Below are positions 9,936 through 19,924 of a DNA stretch of 64,000 nt, piece after piece. The notes under the pieces are model-generated. The model searched no databases, was not told the DNA's origin, and saw only the letters and a program-made list of their open reading frames with translations. How positions within the stretch are numbered: position 1 is the first letter of the stretch; every line of letters begins with the position of its first letter. The DNA is from Nigrospora sphaerica (lineage: Eukaryota > Ascomycota > Sordariomycetes > Amphisphaeriales > Apiosporaceae): positions 62,001-126,000 of the forward strand of contig JAGVVL010000009.1 in NCBI GenBank assembly GCA_018287875.1. Direction: 5' to 3'. The position numbers and the translations under genes were made by a program.

Positions 9936-11834
9936 TCACTCTCTCGCCTTCTTCACCGTCTTCTTCTTCGGAGCCCAGCCCATCGCGATGGCCTTGCGGG
10001 GGTGCGGGGTGCCGACACATTGGCGGTGGTGCGTCAACAGCCTCTCGACCGCCTCTTCGCCGAACACGAAAACCAAAGTCGATCGTATAAAGTGGGACGT
10101 GTAGCCTTCCGACCCAAACCGCCCGAGGATGTGGGTTTCCGGGTAGCGGTCCGTCTCCGACTTGGTCTCTTGCGCGCTGGCGAGAAGGAACAGTTCGAAG
10201 TCGTCCAGGCTGAGGCCTTCAAAGGTGCCGGCCTCTCGGTTCACCGACGTCGGGCCCTGGCTTGCGATGAAATCTTTCTTGGCCTGTCTATACTCGGATC
10301 CTTTGGTGACTGCGCCGGCTCGTAAGCCGGGATAGACCGGGTTCCGTGAGGGGAAGCTGACGAGCAGTCCGCCGCGGGGAACGACGCAGTGAATCGTGGC
10401 GTTCACTGAAGTCCCGGTGACACGATCATGGTACGAGAATTGATCAGGCGTTTTGGAGATGACGGCGTGTTGGGGGATTTCGAGTGGGTTTTCTTTGAGT
10501 AGCTGGGCAATGTCGGTGTCCTTTCGGGGGAACTTGTGGGTGGCTTCTGCCGCTCGTCCACGCCCGCCTCTTCCCATGTCCTCTTGGTCCTCCTCCACCT
10601 CCTCTTCGTCTTCCTTCTCGACTTCGCCCTCTTCCTCGTCCTCGTCTTCGTCCTCGTCCTCCTCCACCGCCTCCGCCGATGCTGAACTCGCCGTGCTGCG
10701 GGCCCGTGCTGTCCCAGCCCTCGCGTCCGCGCTTCTTTCATCATTTTCATCCTCGTCCTCGTCCTCGTCCATAGCCTCCACCGACGCTGGGCTCGCCGTG
10801 CTGCGAGCCTGTGCTGTCCCAGCCCTCGCTTCCGCGCTTTTTTCGTCGTACTCGGTGTCCAGATCCATCTCGTCGTAGTCTATGTTGGGAATCTCCTTTG
10901 ACATCGCATTCACCGCGGCAGGCTGTTCTCGCGGGGACCGGGCGTCGTACCCACGCGTGTCGGCCCACGCTTGAGTGGCTTTCGTTTTTGGCCCGCCTTT
11001 TCGAGAGCGTAGGGGGGACTTTGTCTTGGTCGCCACACGGCGACTTGTCTTGAGTAAAGGATTGGAGGCGTTGCCACCGGCTCCCTTGCCGGTTTTGGAG
11101 GCTTTGGCTTTTTCCAACTGCTTCTTTTGAATCTCCAGCGTGTTGATCTGCCTGGCTGTCAATCCCAAACGGTCGGCCTCGATGAGTTGCGCCTTTACGA
11201 TCGCAAGCATCTCCGAAATCTTAGACGTGTCCATGTCGGCCAGTGTGTCGTGGAGCACCTGCTCCGGGGGGCCCCGCTGCTTCCGCCCTTGGTTGCGTAT
11301 CATCCTATCGACCGAGTCCGTCTCGCTTTCCTCCTGGTCGGAAGAGTCGGATTCGTCTTGGCCCGTCACGCCCTCATCGGCTGCTGCTTCCACCGGGACG
11401 GCGGGCTGCGAAGAGGCGAAAAACGACTTCAGCAAGCCGCCCCCCGTAGGCTTGGTGCTGCGTTCCGCGTCGGCTGGCTCCGGTTCCGGCACCACGGGCT
11501 TTCGTAGCTTTCTGCTGGGCTTCCCTGTTGCACTTGTCGTCTCGGCATTTGCCTGGGGAGCTGCACTGTCCGTCGGCTGCGATGCGAGGGTCTTGCCTTT
11601 GTTCTTGTTCTTCGCTTTCAAAGGAAGCCCCTCGATCCATGCTCTTAACGCATCCAGAGAAGACTCCTGCAAGTTGTCATGTCCTCCGGCCTCCTCAATG
11701 GTCTTGTCAAGTTTCTTTTGAAATTCTTTGGCCGAGATGTCGCGGCGCCTAATCTCGGTCTCCGCCCAGCCTAGGAACGCGCCCAGATCGGCCACTTCAC
11801 CAGTCGCGCGAGTGCGGCCGCGAGTCGGTGGCAT
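9936..11834 (-). CDS. Acidic protein of unknown family, copy 1
   Basis: Single exon, 632 aa from the Met at 11834. The frame is open 16 codons further, but the paralogue at 21697 begins at the equivalent MSSTRGRTRATG, which fixes the start. A conserved N-terminal part (about residues 1-80, ending near IEGLPLKAKNK) is followed by a long disordered Lys/Ser/Thr-rich stretch, then acidic runs of Asp and Glu (about residues 350-425), and a conserved C-terminal domain of about 190 aa starting near HKFPRKDTDIAQLL and containing YHDRVTGTSVNATIHCVVP and SLDDFELFLLASAQ. Basic ends may be nuclear signals. I do not recognise the C-terminal domain. Acidic tracts resemble those of histone- or nucleic-acid-associated proteins, but this is only compositional. 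Confidence 0.75.
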   Translation of the reverse strand: MPPTRGRTRATGEVADLGAFLGWAETEIRRRDISAKEFQKKLDKTIEEAGGHDNLQESSLDALRAWIEGLPLKAKNKNKGKTLASQPTDSAAPQANAETTSATGKPSRKLRKPVVPEPEPADAERSTKPTGGGLLKSFFASSQPAVPVEAAADEGVTGQDESDSSDQEESETDSVDRMIRNQGRKQRGPPEQVLHDTLADMDTSKISEMLAIVKAQLIEADRLGLTARQINTLEIQKKQLEKAKASKTGKGAGGNASNPLLKTSRRVATKTKSPLRSRKGGPKTKATQAWADTRGYDARSPREQPAAVNAMSKEIPNIDYDEMDLDTEYDEKSAEARAGTAQARSTASPASVEAMDEDEDEDENDERSADARAGTARARSTASSASAEAVEEDEDEDEDEEEGEVEKEDEEEVEEDQEDMGRGGRGRAAEATHKFPRKDTDIAQLLKENPLEIPQHAVISKTPDQFSYHDRVTGTSVNATIHCVVPRGGLLVSFPSRNPVYPGLRAGAVTKGSEYRQAKKDFIASQGPTSVNREAGTFEGLSLDDFELFLLASAQETKSETDRYPETHILGRFGSEGYTSHFIRSTLVFVFGEEAVERLLTHHRQCVGTPHPRKAIAMGWAPKKKTVKKARE

Positions 11835-11895
11835 AGTGGAGAGGATGGTCTTGCTGTCCTTGCCTACCACAGCACAATGCACGCCTGGTGCTCTC

Positions 11896-11903
11896 CTTAT
11901 AAG
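11896..11903 (-). promoter_or_regulatory. TATA-like CTTATAAG, copy 1
   Basis: Palindromic CTTATAAG lies about 62 bp upstream of the chosen start codon. The same octamer sits at the same distance before the paralogue, despite divergence around it, which supports a role as TATA box. Confidence 0.5.
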
Positions 11904-13659
11904 CCCCGGTCACGATCGAAAAACGGCAAACAGTCTTAGACCGCGATTTCAACTCCATGCTATCCAGCTGTCTCCACGGGTCAAACGGGAATCGGTAGTT
12001 AAGCATGAAGTGTAGGCGCACGACCGTACTGGGGCCGGCTTAGGATCGGATAGCCGTATCACGCGTGGTGCCGAACAATCCTCACTACCGGTAGGGGTCG
12101 TACGGGAAACGGTCCCTCGTATGAGCCATGGCAAGGATGCGGGGTGGGGCCGTGGTGAGGTGGCGTGCGTCTCCCGTTTTCTGTTCTCAGCTACAATTCC
12201 GCGGCATGGACGCTGCACTAGGCCCGACGCCCAAGTCCCCTTACGCCTTGTGGTTGGACCAGTCACGATGGCAAGGCTGGAAGTCTTCTTTCGCCCATGG
12301 GCATTCCCGTCGTATTCCAGATCGACAATTGGTTTAGGGTTGGTTATAGTACACATAATCGCGCTTCCTTCGATACATTCAGAGCTTAAGATAACGAGTT
12401 TTGCGCAGGCACAAAGCTTTCATAGAGGACCGTCACCTACGGCCTTCTAGTGGTGGAGGGTGGCAGTGGTTAAGAGATAAAAGACAAACAGCACGTAAGC
12501 ATAGAAAATGAAAGTGGTTGGAAATCAACTGTGGGGGACGGATGTCCGCAGAACAGATGTCGCAAAAAGAAGTGACATCGAGTATGGTGTTCTTAAGGTG
12601 GCCCTACGGGATCGAGACACAAAACGGCACGGAGCACTTCCCCAGAGCTACGGGGTTACTGGAATGACAGCGCGCGAGGGCCAGCTTCCTGGTCGGGAGC
12701 TCGGTGGAACCAGGTTCCCAGAGGGAGGCGGGCAATCGGTCCTTAGGGACAGTGTTGGGCTAGTATTAACAGCAGTCATGGGGGCGTCGACTGCACCAGC
12801 AAGCCCTCCGATGCCAGTTGACTCGGAGCAAGTATAAAGTGTGCCCACTAGATAGAACAGTATGCCAGCTGCCGTAGAGAGCATGACAACTGCAATGCAC
12901 GGACGCCCATTTACTAGCAACGTCACCTGACCTCTCCCTATTTTGCACCGGCCGCTTCGCGTCCATTCACTATCAGCTTCTCTTCTTTCCGTCATCACCA
13001 ATTCCATTGCTATCATTGCGTGCCCCCTCCTCTTCTAATGAGATGTGATACGGCAAGTCACTCGCACCCTCGATCACTGTCGATCCTGACTCCTACTCGG
13101 CCGAACGGGCTTTGGGACGGACAGGGGCGATGCCGAATGACCGAGTCGAACTCTACGCCCCCATATTTGGTGGGCAGCCAGCAAGGAATGCGGGATGCTC
13201 TACGCTGGAGGGACTGAAGGGAAGGCGATGCGGTGCGCATTGCGTTGTGTTCTGACATGGTCCCCTCCCCCTCGGGTAAGATACCTTGAAGGCAGTACAC
13301 GTATTGTCCTGTCATATCCCAAAAGTCCTTCCCCCTGGGATCTATATTTGCCCGTACTTCCCCAGTGAGACATATCTGGGTGCTCCATCGTATCCGATGG
13401 AATACGTAAGGAGAGGACGCCGCATCGTTCGGATGATCGTCCCAAATGCTGGCCCGCAGGGTGGTTGAACGGCTTGGTTTAGCCTCCTACTTTCACCACG
13501 TAGCTCTGATGTGGCACGGTCGAGATGTTGGAGAACGTACGACAGCTCGCGTCGACACCGTCGTTATCACTCTTCTCGATGGCTGTCCCTTGGTCACGGT
13601 GCCGATGGTGGATCTTCGAAGGTATTGCTCTTTGCAAACCTTCCGCAGGCGAGACATCG

Positions 13660-13797
13660 GCAAGGCGACTTCCCGGGGCGCGTACGTGCTAGGCGGGGCG
13701 TCGATGACGTTGGCGTCTAGCAAGCACGGACGGCCTGAGGGCGCATGCCACAAGCCTGGCGACCTACCATGCCCAAGCACAGGTGCGGCGCGTCGAT
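13660..13797. repeat. Third, fragmentary copy of the repeat flank
   Basis: Resembles 9160-9300 and, less well, 19120-19270: shared strings include GGCGGGGCGTCGA, GACGT.GGCGTCT and AGCCTGGCG.CC.ACC.TGCC in the same order and orientation. No part of the acidic-protein gene is attached, so the flank also spreads alone or the rest was lost. Confidence 0.6.
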
Positions 13798-15347
13798 GAC
13801 GGGCGCCTATGTTGGTCTCTTTCTCTGCGTGTTCCAGTGCAGGATCCGGAGTGCTGTCATAGTCGGACCACGATGCTGCCCTGGGCCGGCTCCAGTCTGT
13901 CGATTTCCATCGCGCTTTCAGCCTCACCCGGCCTTCGGCTTCACCTGGCCTTCGGTCTGGCAACCGCCTACACTTTGGGCGCGGCGACTAGTTGCTCGGT
14001 GATTAAGTTGTGGCACCGTCTTTCAGTCGTCCCTTTCGCCCATGGTTCTTTGCTCTGGTAGTTCCTGTGGAGGCAGTGTGAACCCCTTCGGCCTCGTGAC
14101 TTAGGCTGCTTGGGCCATTTAAACATGGCCTTGGTGGACCGAGCATTCTTCCGACCAGGCCGTGTGTAGTCCTCGACAGGCCGGGAAACAGTATCGGCTG
14201 TGGTTATCCATTTCTGGACCCTCTTTGTCATCATTCATGGTGGAGGAGCAGAGGTTGCGTCTGGACTTGTGTCAGAGGACGCGAACAATATGCCCGTATC
14301 AGAAGCAGCGGTAGCACCGCTTGAGCTGTGCGCTGTCGGCGAACGGCTCGCACGGGTAGTATCTATATGGACAGACCAGGCCGTCGCGGCAAAAGCTGCT
14401 CGGCCTGCTGCATCGACGTCACAGCAACGTATAAGGCCGTCACTTTTCTCGATGAAGTCGGTACTGTGAGGGAGCTTCGCCTCCAAGACATCGAGGGCAC
14501 CACCTGGCTGATTTCGGAACGGGGCTACCAGTTACGTTTCGGTTCCACCTCTTCCTTGCTCATCCCACGGGCCACCACAGGTGTCTTTCTTTCTTAGATA
14601 GCAGCGTTCTCTCCAAAGGCTGCGGCAGTCCAGGTTCGGCCGGCTTCCAGCATTCGTCTCTCAACGGCTGTCCTGCAAGGGATGGCGCAGTCGCCGCTCG
14701 GCAGCTTGCGGAAGACCACAGCTTCTTCCATTCCCGCTGCCGTGTTGATTCTACGCACATCTCATAGGTCTGGCCTTCGGCCTCTGATACCTTCACTGTG
14801 ATCTCTCGTTTATGTCGGGGAGGCAGCGCCTTGGCTACCTGTAGGGCTCTGAGGGAAGCGGCCAACGCGGCAGCAACTGCTGCGGAGGCTGCGTACAGCC
14901 TTGGAAGTTTAACATCCTTCTGGATCTCCTTCAGCAAGTTCTCGATCGCGTCGAGCCGCTGTTTGATGCTTGGGCAGGTGGTGGGACGGACGATTGACGG
15001 CGCCCACAACCCCCGTCTTGCCTCGCCAGTGGTGGTTTGGCCATTTTCAGGCTTTAATGAATCCTGGGAACTGTTTCCGGGCTATCCGGTGGGCGATAAA
15101 CACCCAATTGCGCTGTAATTGCCCTACGGGGTGGTTTCCGAAATATTTATTGGATACAGGCCGTAGATATTGCACATGCACTGGATGACTATCATTAGGG
15201 TAGACGATACGCAAGCAGGAAACGGTTCTAACAGGAATGGGGTAGACTAGAATCTGAATACATAGTATGCTTGCGTACGCTGAGCTTCTGTTTCTGTTCA
15301 CTATTTCATTGTGGACATTAGCTATCACGACACATGTCGCTACATAG

Positions 15348-15383
15348 GTGATATAACCTTCTTTGACAACCATGTTATATCAC
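15348..15383. repeat. 10-bp perfect inverted repeat
   Basis: GTGATATAAC at 15348-15357 pairs with GTTATATCAC at 15374-15383 across a 16-nt loop. It lies about 300 bp past the 3' end of the 559-aa gene. Role unknown; it may be chance or part of a mobile-element end. Confidence 0.4.
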
Positions 15384-15693
15384 ATGCGCCTGCTCTTGAG
15401 CCAACGTAACGTATCCAGGAGGGGGGAAGTCACCGCATATCAGTCTCGAGTGTGGTTGACAGCGGGCAAGTAGCCGGTACCCGGCAAACAACAAAAATGC
15501 CTGGCACATGCTATGTCAAGGCCTGAGGCCATGACGCACGCAGCCAGGGAGAAATGGGAGAAGGTCGAGGGGTAGGAGACGGCTGCTACAATAAACGACG
15601 AGGCGACATTTGGGCTGGATGCGTCAGAGGTGTTGCCCATGCCTACATACATAAGCATCCATAGACGGCCAACATGTTCAAGGGACGGGCAGA

Positions 15694-17373
15694 CTATCTT
15701 TCGCATCGTTTCCTGTCCCACCGGAAGGTTATAGATGATTCATCACTTGATGTCGATGCACATCTCTTAGCTGGCACGTAGGAAGCCTCACAAGCCTGCG
15801 CGATTCTCTCCATGGCGGCAGCTATGCGCACAGAAGCGTCGGCCATGGTCTGGAGTGCGGACGCTGTCTGCTCTTCCGCCGTTAAGGGCTTCTCCTTGGG
15901 TATGCCCGTTCCCGTGAGTCTCTCTTCCTTGTCGTTAGTGTCGCCAGGCGCCGTTCCTGAAGGGGGGCAGGTAGACTCGTCCGGCGCGGTGGATGCGTTG
16001 GAAGCTGGTGCGCCGGCGACGAACGTGATAGCATGCTGCTTCGAGCCTCGTCTCGATGCTGATGGCGTGTCATCGGCTCCCGGCAAAATGCCAAAACTGA
16101 CCTTGTCAGACACCGTGACTCGCTGGAGCATGCTTTGGAAAAGGGACACGGCAGCTCGAACATCAGCAAAATGGGCCTTGAACGCACTCGCCACGGCATC
16201 ATCCAGAAGCTCCCCAACTGACTCGTCAACGTAGTCCTTCACCCACTCTTGCAGAATTTCCGAGGACTCCAGGGCGGCCTCCATCAAAGTAGTGCCTTCA
16301 AGGTCATTGAGGCGCATTTCGGCATCCTGGAGAGACTCCGACATCTTGTCTACCGTCTCTTTCAGCTCGAGAATGGTATCCTCCCACACTTCCATTTCTT
16401 CCATGACGCTATCCTGATCCGCTAGGTACTCCTCGAGCTCCGTATGGATCTTAGAGAGCTTGGTCTTCATGTGTTGTGTCTGGTGGACGCTGACACGGAG
16501 CGGCTGCTCGAATACACTCATCAAATGGGACTGGAGGGCGTCCAGGCGATCATTGATGGCTTTGAGTGGGGGCGGGCTCAAGCTCATGCGAGGGAGTTTG
16601 CGAGTACCACCGCCAGGCGAGTTACTGGTGTCACTGCGAGGCCGCTTGAGCCGGGAAGCTGCAGGAGCTAGTATGTTGCCATCATGGGTGCCGGCCTCAG
16701 GAAGAAACGGGGGAGGCGGTGGTACACCAGCTGCAACACTAGTTGTAATGGAGGGGTGGATAGGAGTATGAGAACTCGAGGCTGAGGTGCTGGCGGAATA
16801 CGCGGGAGCAGGAACCTCGTATTTCCGGAACCCTTTGCCGACGTATAGAGTCTGCAGGTGGAGCAACCTGGTGTCGGTCTGCAACGACGCTTCTGCTGAC
16901 ACGGCATAGCAAAAGGCCTTCAACTCGTCCAGCACCATGGAACGTGCGGGTATGAATAGTGTGAAGCGGAGCATTTCGGCCAGAAACTCGAGCTGTCGGA
17001 TCTGATGGTCGACGTCTGGGTTCCTGCCTGTCCACGGATTCCAGGGCGGCCCGATCAGATCAGGCGGTAGATGGAGGACGGTGCGAAGCTCGTATGCGTT
17101 ACCGAGTGCTGGATGCTGTGTTACACCGACGAGCTGCATCTGTTGGATGCTTTCGGGTGATATGTAGATGTAGAAGGGTGTTGAGGCTTTTTTGCCTCGG
17201 AGCGGAAGCTCCCGGACGAGTCGTAACATGGCACGCGCCGAGGTAACATCGTGAATAAGTCGTAATGTGAAAATGCCATCAGGCGTGTCGGTCCTATCGT
17301 CTCGCAGCGCGGCTTCGGTCTTGACGTCAAGCTCGCCAGCCGCTTGGGTGGTAGGATTGGCGGGATCATCCAT
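15694..17373 (-). CDS. Unknown protein, globular N-terminus plus coiled coil (paralogue of 61346-62941)
   Basis: Single exon, 559 aa, start MDDPANP. Residues about 35-165 form a predicted globular part with DVTSARAMLRLVRELPLRG, YIYISPESIQQMQLV and ELRTVLHLPPDLIGPPW. A Pro/Ser-rich linker follows with a likely nuclear signal (SRLKRPRSD), then a coiled coil of about 120 aa (ELEEYLADQDSVMEEMEVWE and LKETVDKMSESLQDAEMRL). The C-terminus is low complexity with one more helix (ASVRIAAAMERIAQACE). The protein on the other strand at 61346 has the same order and an alignable N-terminal domain. Family unknown to me; the combination suggests a nuclear, self-associating protein. Confidence 0.7.
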   Translation of the reverse strand: MDDPANPTTQAAGELDVKTEAALRDDRTDTPDGIFTLRLIHDVTSARAMLRLVRELPLRGKKASTPFYIYISPESIQQMQLVGVTQHPALGNAYELRTVLHLPPDLIGPPWNPWTGRNPDVDHQIRQLEFLAEMLRFTLFIPARSMVLDELKAFCYAVSAEASLQTDTRLLHLQTLYVGKGFRKYEVPAPAYSASTSASSSHTPIHPSITTSVAAGVPPPPPFLPEAGTHDGNILAPAASRLKRPRSDTSNSPGGGTRKLPRMSLSPPPLKAINDRLDALQSHLMSVFEQPLRVSVHQTQHMKTKLSKIHTELEEYLADQDSVMEEMEVWEDTILELKETVDKMSESLQDAEMRLNDLEGTTLMEAALESSEILQEWVKDYVDESVGELLDDAVASAFKAHFADVRAAVSLFQSMLQRVTVSDKVSFGILPGADDTPSASRRGSKQHAITFVAGAPASNASTAPDESTCPPSGTAPGDTNDKEERLTGTGIPKEKPLTAEEQTASALQTMADASVRIAAAMERIAQACEASYVPAKRCASTSSDESSITFRWDRKRCER

Positions 17374-19114
17374 AGCGGAAAAAACCTGTGAAATTAATCA
17401 GCCGGTCGGCAACCGGGTGTGCATGCACATGACAGTATGTGAAGAAAAGATGGCCCCCGAAAGATGCGAAGCGTCAATCGGAACCCGCCCACCCAGGCTT
17501 TAGCGAGCAGAGCAGCCTTGACTCTGGTGATGGGGGAGGAAGATTGAGGGCAGGAGAGAACAAGGAGGGAGAGCGAAAGAACAGGTTTTGTTCCCGTCGC
17601 CCGCACCGGCCTCGACGCAACCGCGCCCGAGTATGAGCCAACGGACGACAAGCGCCCTACCGAAACCCTGGTCCTTCCAAAGCGCTTGCGCAGTGGGTAG
17701 GAAGCAGTAGCTTGGTAACGGCGACGCACTACTAGAGGTGGAAGACGACGAGGCAGGTCGGCGACGCGACGCCCACGACGGACGTGGACTCTTTGAACTA
17801 CTAACCGTTCCGCTGGATTGTATAATAGCGCGTGCGAGAAAGAGGGGGGAAAGACGTAGAAGGAGGGCAACGCGTGTGGGTGTAGCGGTGGTGATGGATG
17901 GCGATGGCAAAGTGGATTGAGAGATGATGGAGAAGTGGAGGTGAAGGGGAATGCATTAAAGTGAGAAAGAGGAAAGGCGGATGGAGAGACGCGACCTGAC
18001 TCTTGAACTAGTGCCGGTCGAGCTGGAAGAGCCGGAAGAGCTGGTGGCTGGGCAGCCGTTTCTGCCTGAAGGTACGTACTGTTGGCTACTGTGTCATTTG
18101 GTGGGCCACGTAGCGGCAGACTACAATACTTGCAACAACCAAGAACAAATTTGACTAACGAGATATAAAATACGGTCGACTGAATGACCGCAAAATCGCT
18201 TGTACAAAAGTTCCATTTATTTATGATGCGATGTAGCTGAGGGAGGCCTGTCAGGGCTAGACATGTCGGCGTGCGATGTAGAAGCTTCACAGCTGGCACA
18301 AGCTCCGACACCTGTCTACCTACTACAGTAGCTGGCACCATGTGGCTCGTGCCTTGGAAGCTCCCAGCTGGGAACGGGAGCTCCGCACGCCACCTATTTG
18401 CAAATGAACCAGGCTTGCTATATACCTGACCTACAAACCGGCTCTGGCAGCTTCCATTAGTGATTCCCATGTACTTCATACGGTACAGCAGAGAGGGGTC
18501 ATTGGATGGACTCGACAAGCCTGGCAGCTGTCGGCTCTCTTCCTTCTGCCAACTAGCAAGGCTGGCAGGAGGTGGCTCAAGCTCTCTGCAGCTCCCCAGA
18601 CCAATATCCAGAACTTGACGTAGCGCAACCATTTCCTTTTACGTTCGTCCCGAAGGACCACAACATGATACCGTACATTCTCCGCGATGCTTTTCCCGAT
18701 AACGCACCACCGTTACTTGCACTCTGATTTATGGCAATTGGTATTTCCATGACAGAGCACAAGGCGACACCAATAAGCGTCAGCGTGCCGAACTCGATCG
18801 GCCGAAACAGGACTGCCGCACCAGCGGGGCCAGAAAATTAAAGAAGTCCGTTGTTCTTCAGAGGACAACGTCCGTCAAACACAAAATGAGATGACCGTCG
18901 GTATCGGTAGCCTCGAGCATGTCCATGGCCTCCAGAGGCAGCGAGAAAATGCTTCGCGCTCGTTGTGTTATGATTGAATCCACGCTTGCCACACCTTTTC
19001 GGACCCTAGACACTGATTCTAGCGTCACTTCAACGTCCAAAACCCGACCGCCTGCGCGCCAATGCCATGGCGCCCTTGTCAGTCACCAGGTTGGACTTCA
19101 ACAAGGGGTATTTA
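17374..19114. other. Pyrimidine-rich leader and empty intergenic DNA
   Basis: Upstream of the 559-aa gene the coding strand is strongly C/T-rich for about 600 bp (17400-18000), typical of fungal core promoters and 5' leaders. A 412-aa frame runs through it but its composition is that of leader DNA. From 18000 to 19114 nothing recognisable is present. Confidence 0.45.
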
Positions 19115-19924
19115 TCGGGGTCGGTTCGTGCTGGGCGGGGCGTCGAGGAAGTGGGTGTCGTAACGATGTTTTACTAGGACGCAGCACGGATTCGTCGTCT
19201 GGCCGGCGCAGATAGCCGGAGGGGCCGCATGACAGGAGCCTGGCGGCCTACCCTGCTCAAGCGCGGCGCGCGGACGAAGTCGACCGATGAGAGCAGGGCG
19301 GTGCGGCGCGCGGTCGAGGCAATGCGCCGGGTAGTGATATTACGCACGTCTGCCTTCGCACGGTAGGAAAGCACGTCGGCCACGTGTGGTGCGGGCGAGG
19401 GTTCGCTCGAGTGGGGGGCACGCGCAAGAACGCGACATAGAGGGGATGGATCGCGGGCCACGGCGGGGTGGACCAGCACGCCCACGAGGCACGGCCCGCG
19501 TCGGACTAGCCGCCCACCCACAGCCTTGTGAGCAAGCTACCCCGCGCTTCGCCTGTCTACGACTCGCTCGGTAGCTTCCTACCCGCCATAAAAGCCTCAC
19601 GGCGGGGTGTCGCGAAGGACGAACGGTGCGGGGGGTCACCGGCGTCCAACTTTTTCGCACTAGGGTATGGGTGCAGTCATTCATGTATTTAAGAACGTAA
19701 TCCGACGAATAGCAATCTACCTTTCACACTCCTACGGAATCCAATCTGGGAGCGACCACCGAACGAACCAAGACGAAGCTAAAACGACCCGCAAACCCAA
19801 CTATCCTGCCCAGCGACCCGACTGTCCCCCTGCGCGCTGCCCGCAGCCGCTCGGCGCCTCGACGGCCCTAACCGTGCAAGCCCTCTCGTCACTTAGTTGC
19901 CTTCTTCACCGCCTTGTCCTCTCG

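Larger units (their letters stand above)
9165..12390. repeat. Duplicated unit, copy 1 (about 3.2 kb)
   Basis: Matches 19115-22210 in the same orientation. Shared blocks include the 3' flank (for example the run around 9535-9590), the whole acidic-protein gene, its TATA region and about 500 bp upstream. Identity is very high over the C-terminal coding part and lower in the flanks, where many differences are transitions. No terminal repeats or target-site duplication could be recognised. Confidence 0.85.
12391..15693. other. Long stretch without a convincing gene
   Basis: About 3.3 kb. It holds a fragment of the duplicated unit (13660-13797) and a hairpin (15348-15383). A 149-aa minus-strand frame at 14560-15009 has a short coiled-coil stretch (IKQRLDAIENLLKEIQ) followed by a segment HKREITVKVSEAEGQ that vaguely recalls LINE ORF1 proteins. 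A second minus frame follows at 14235-14486. This could be a decayed retrotransposon ORF, but the likeness is too weak to call. Confidence 0.35.

Noticed and set aside
10453..10878. 141-aa Ser-rich plus-strand frame
   Set aside because: Antisense of the acidic codon tract in the acidic-protein gene.
17394..18632. 412-aa minus-strand frame upstream of the 559-aa gene
   Set aside because: Low-complexity Pro/Ser/Arg composition from C/T-rich leader DNA; no domain, and the downstream gene starts on its own.
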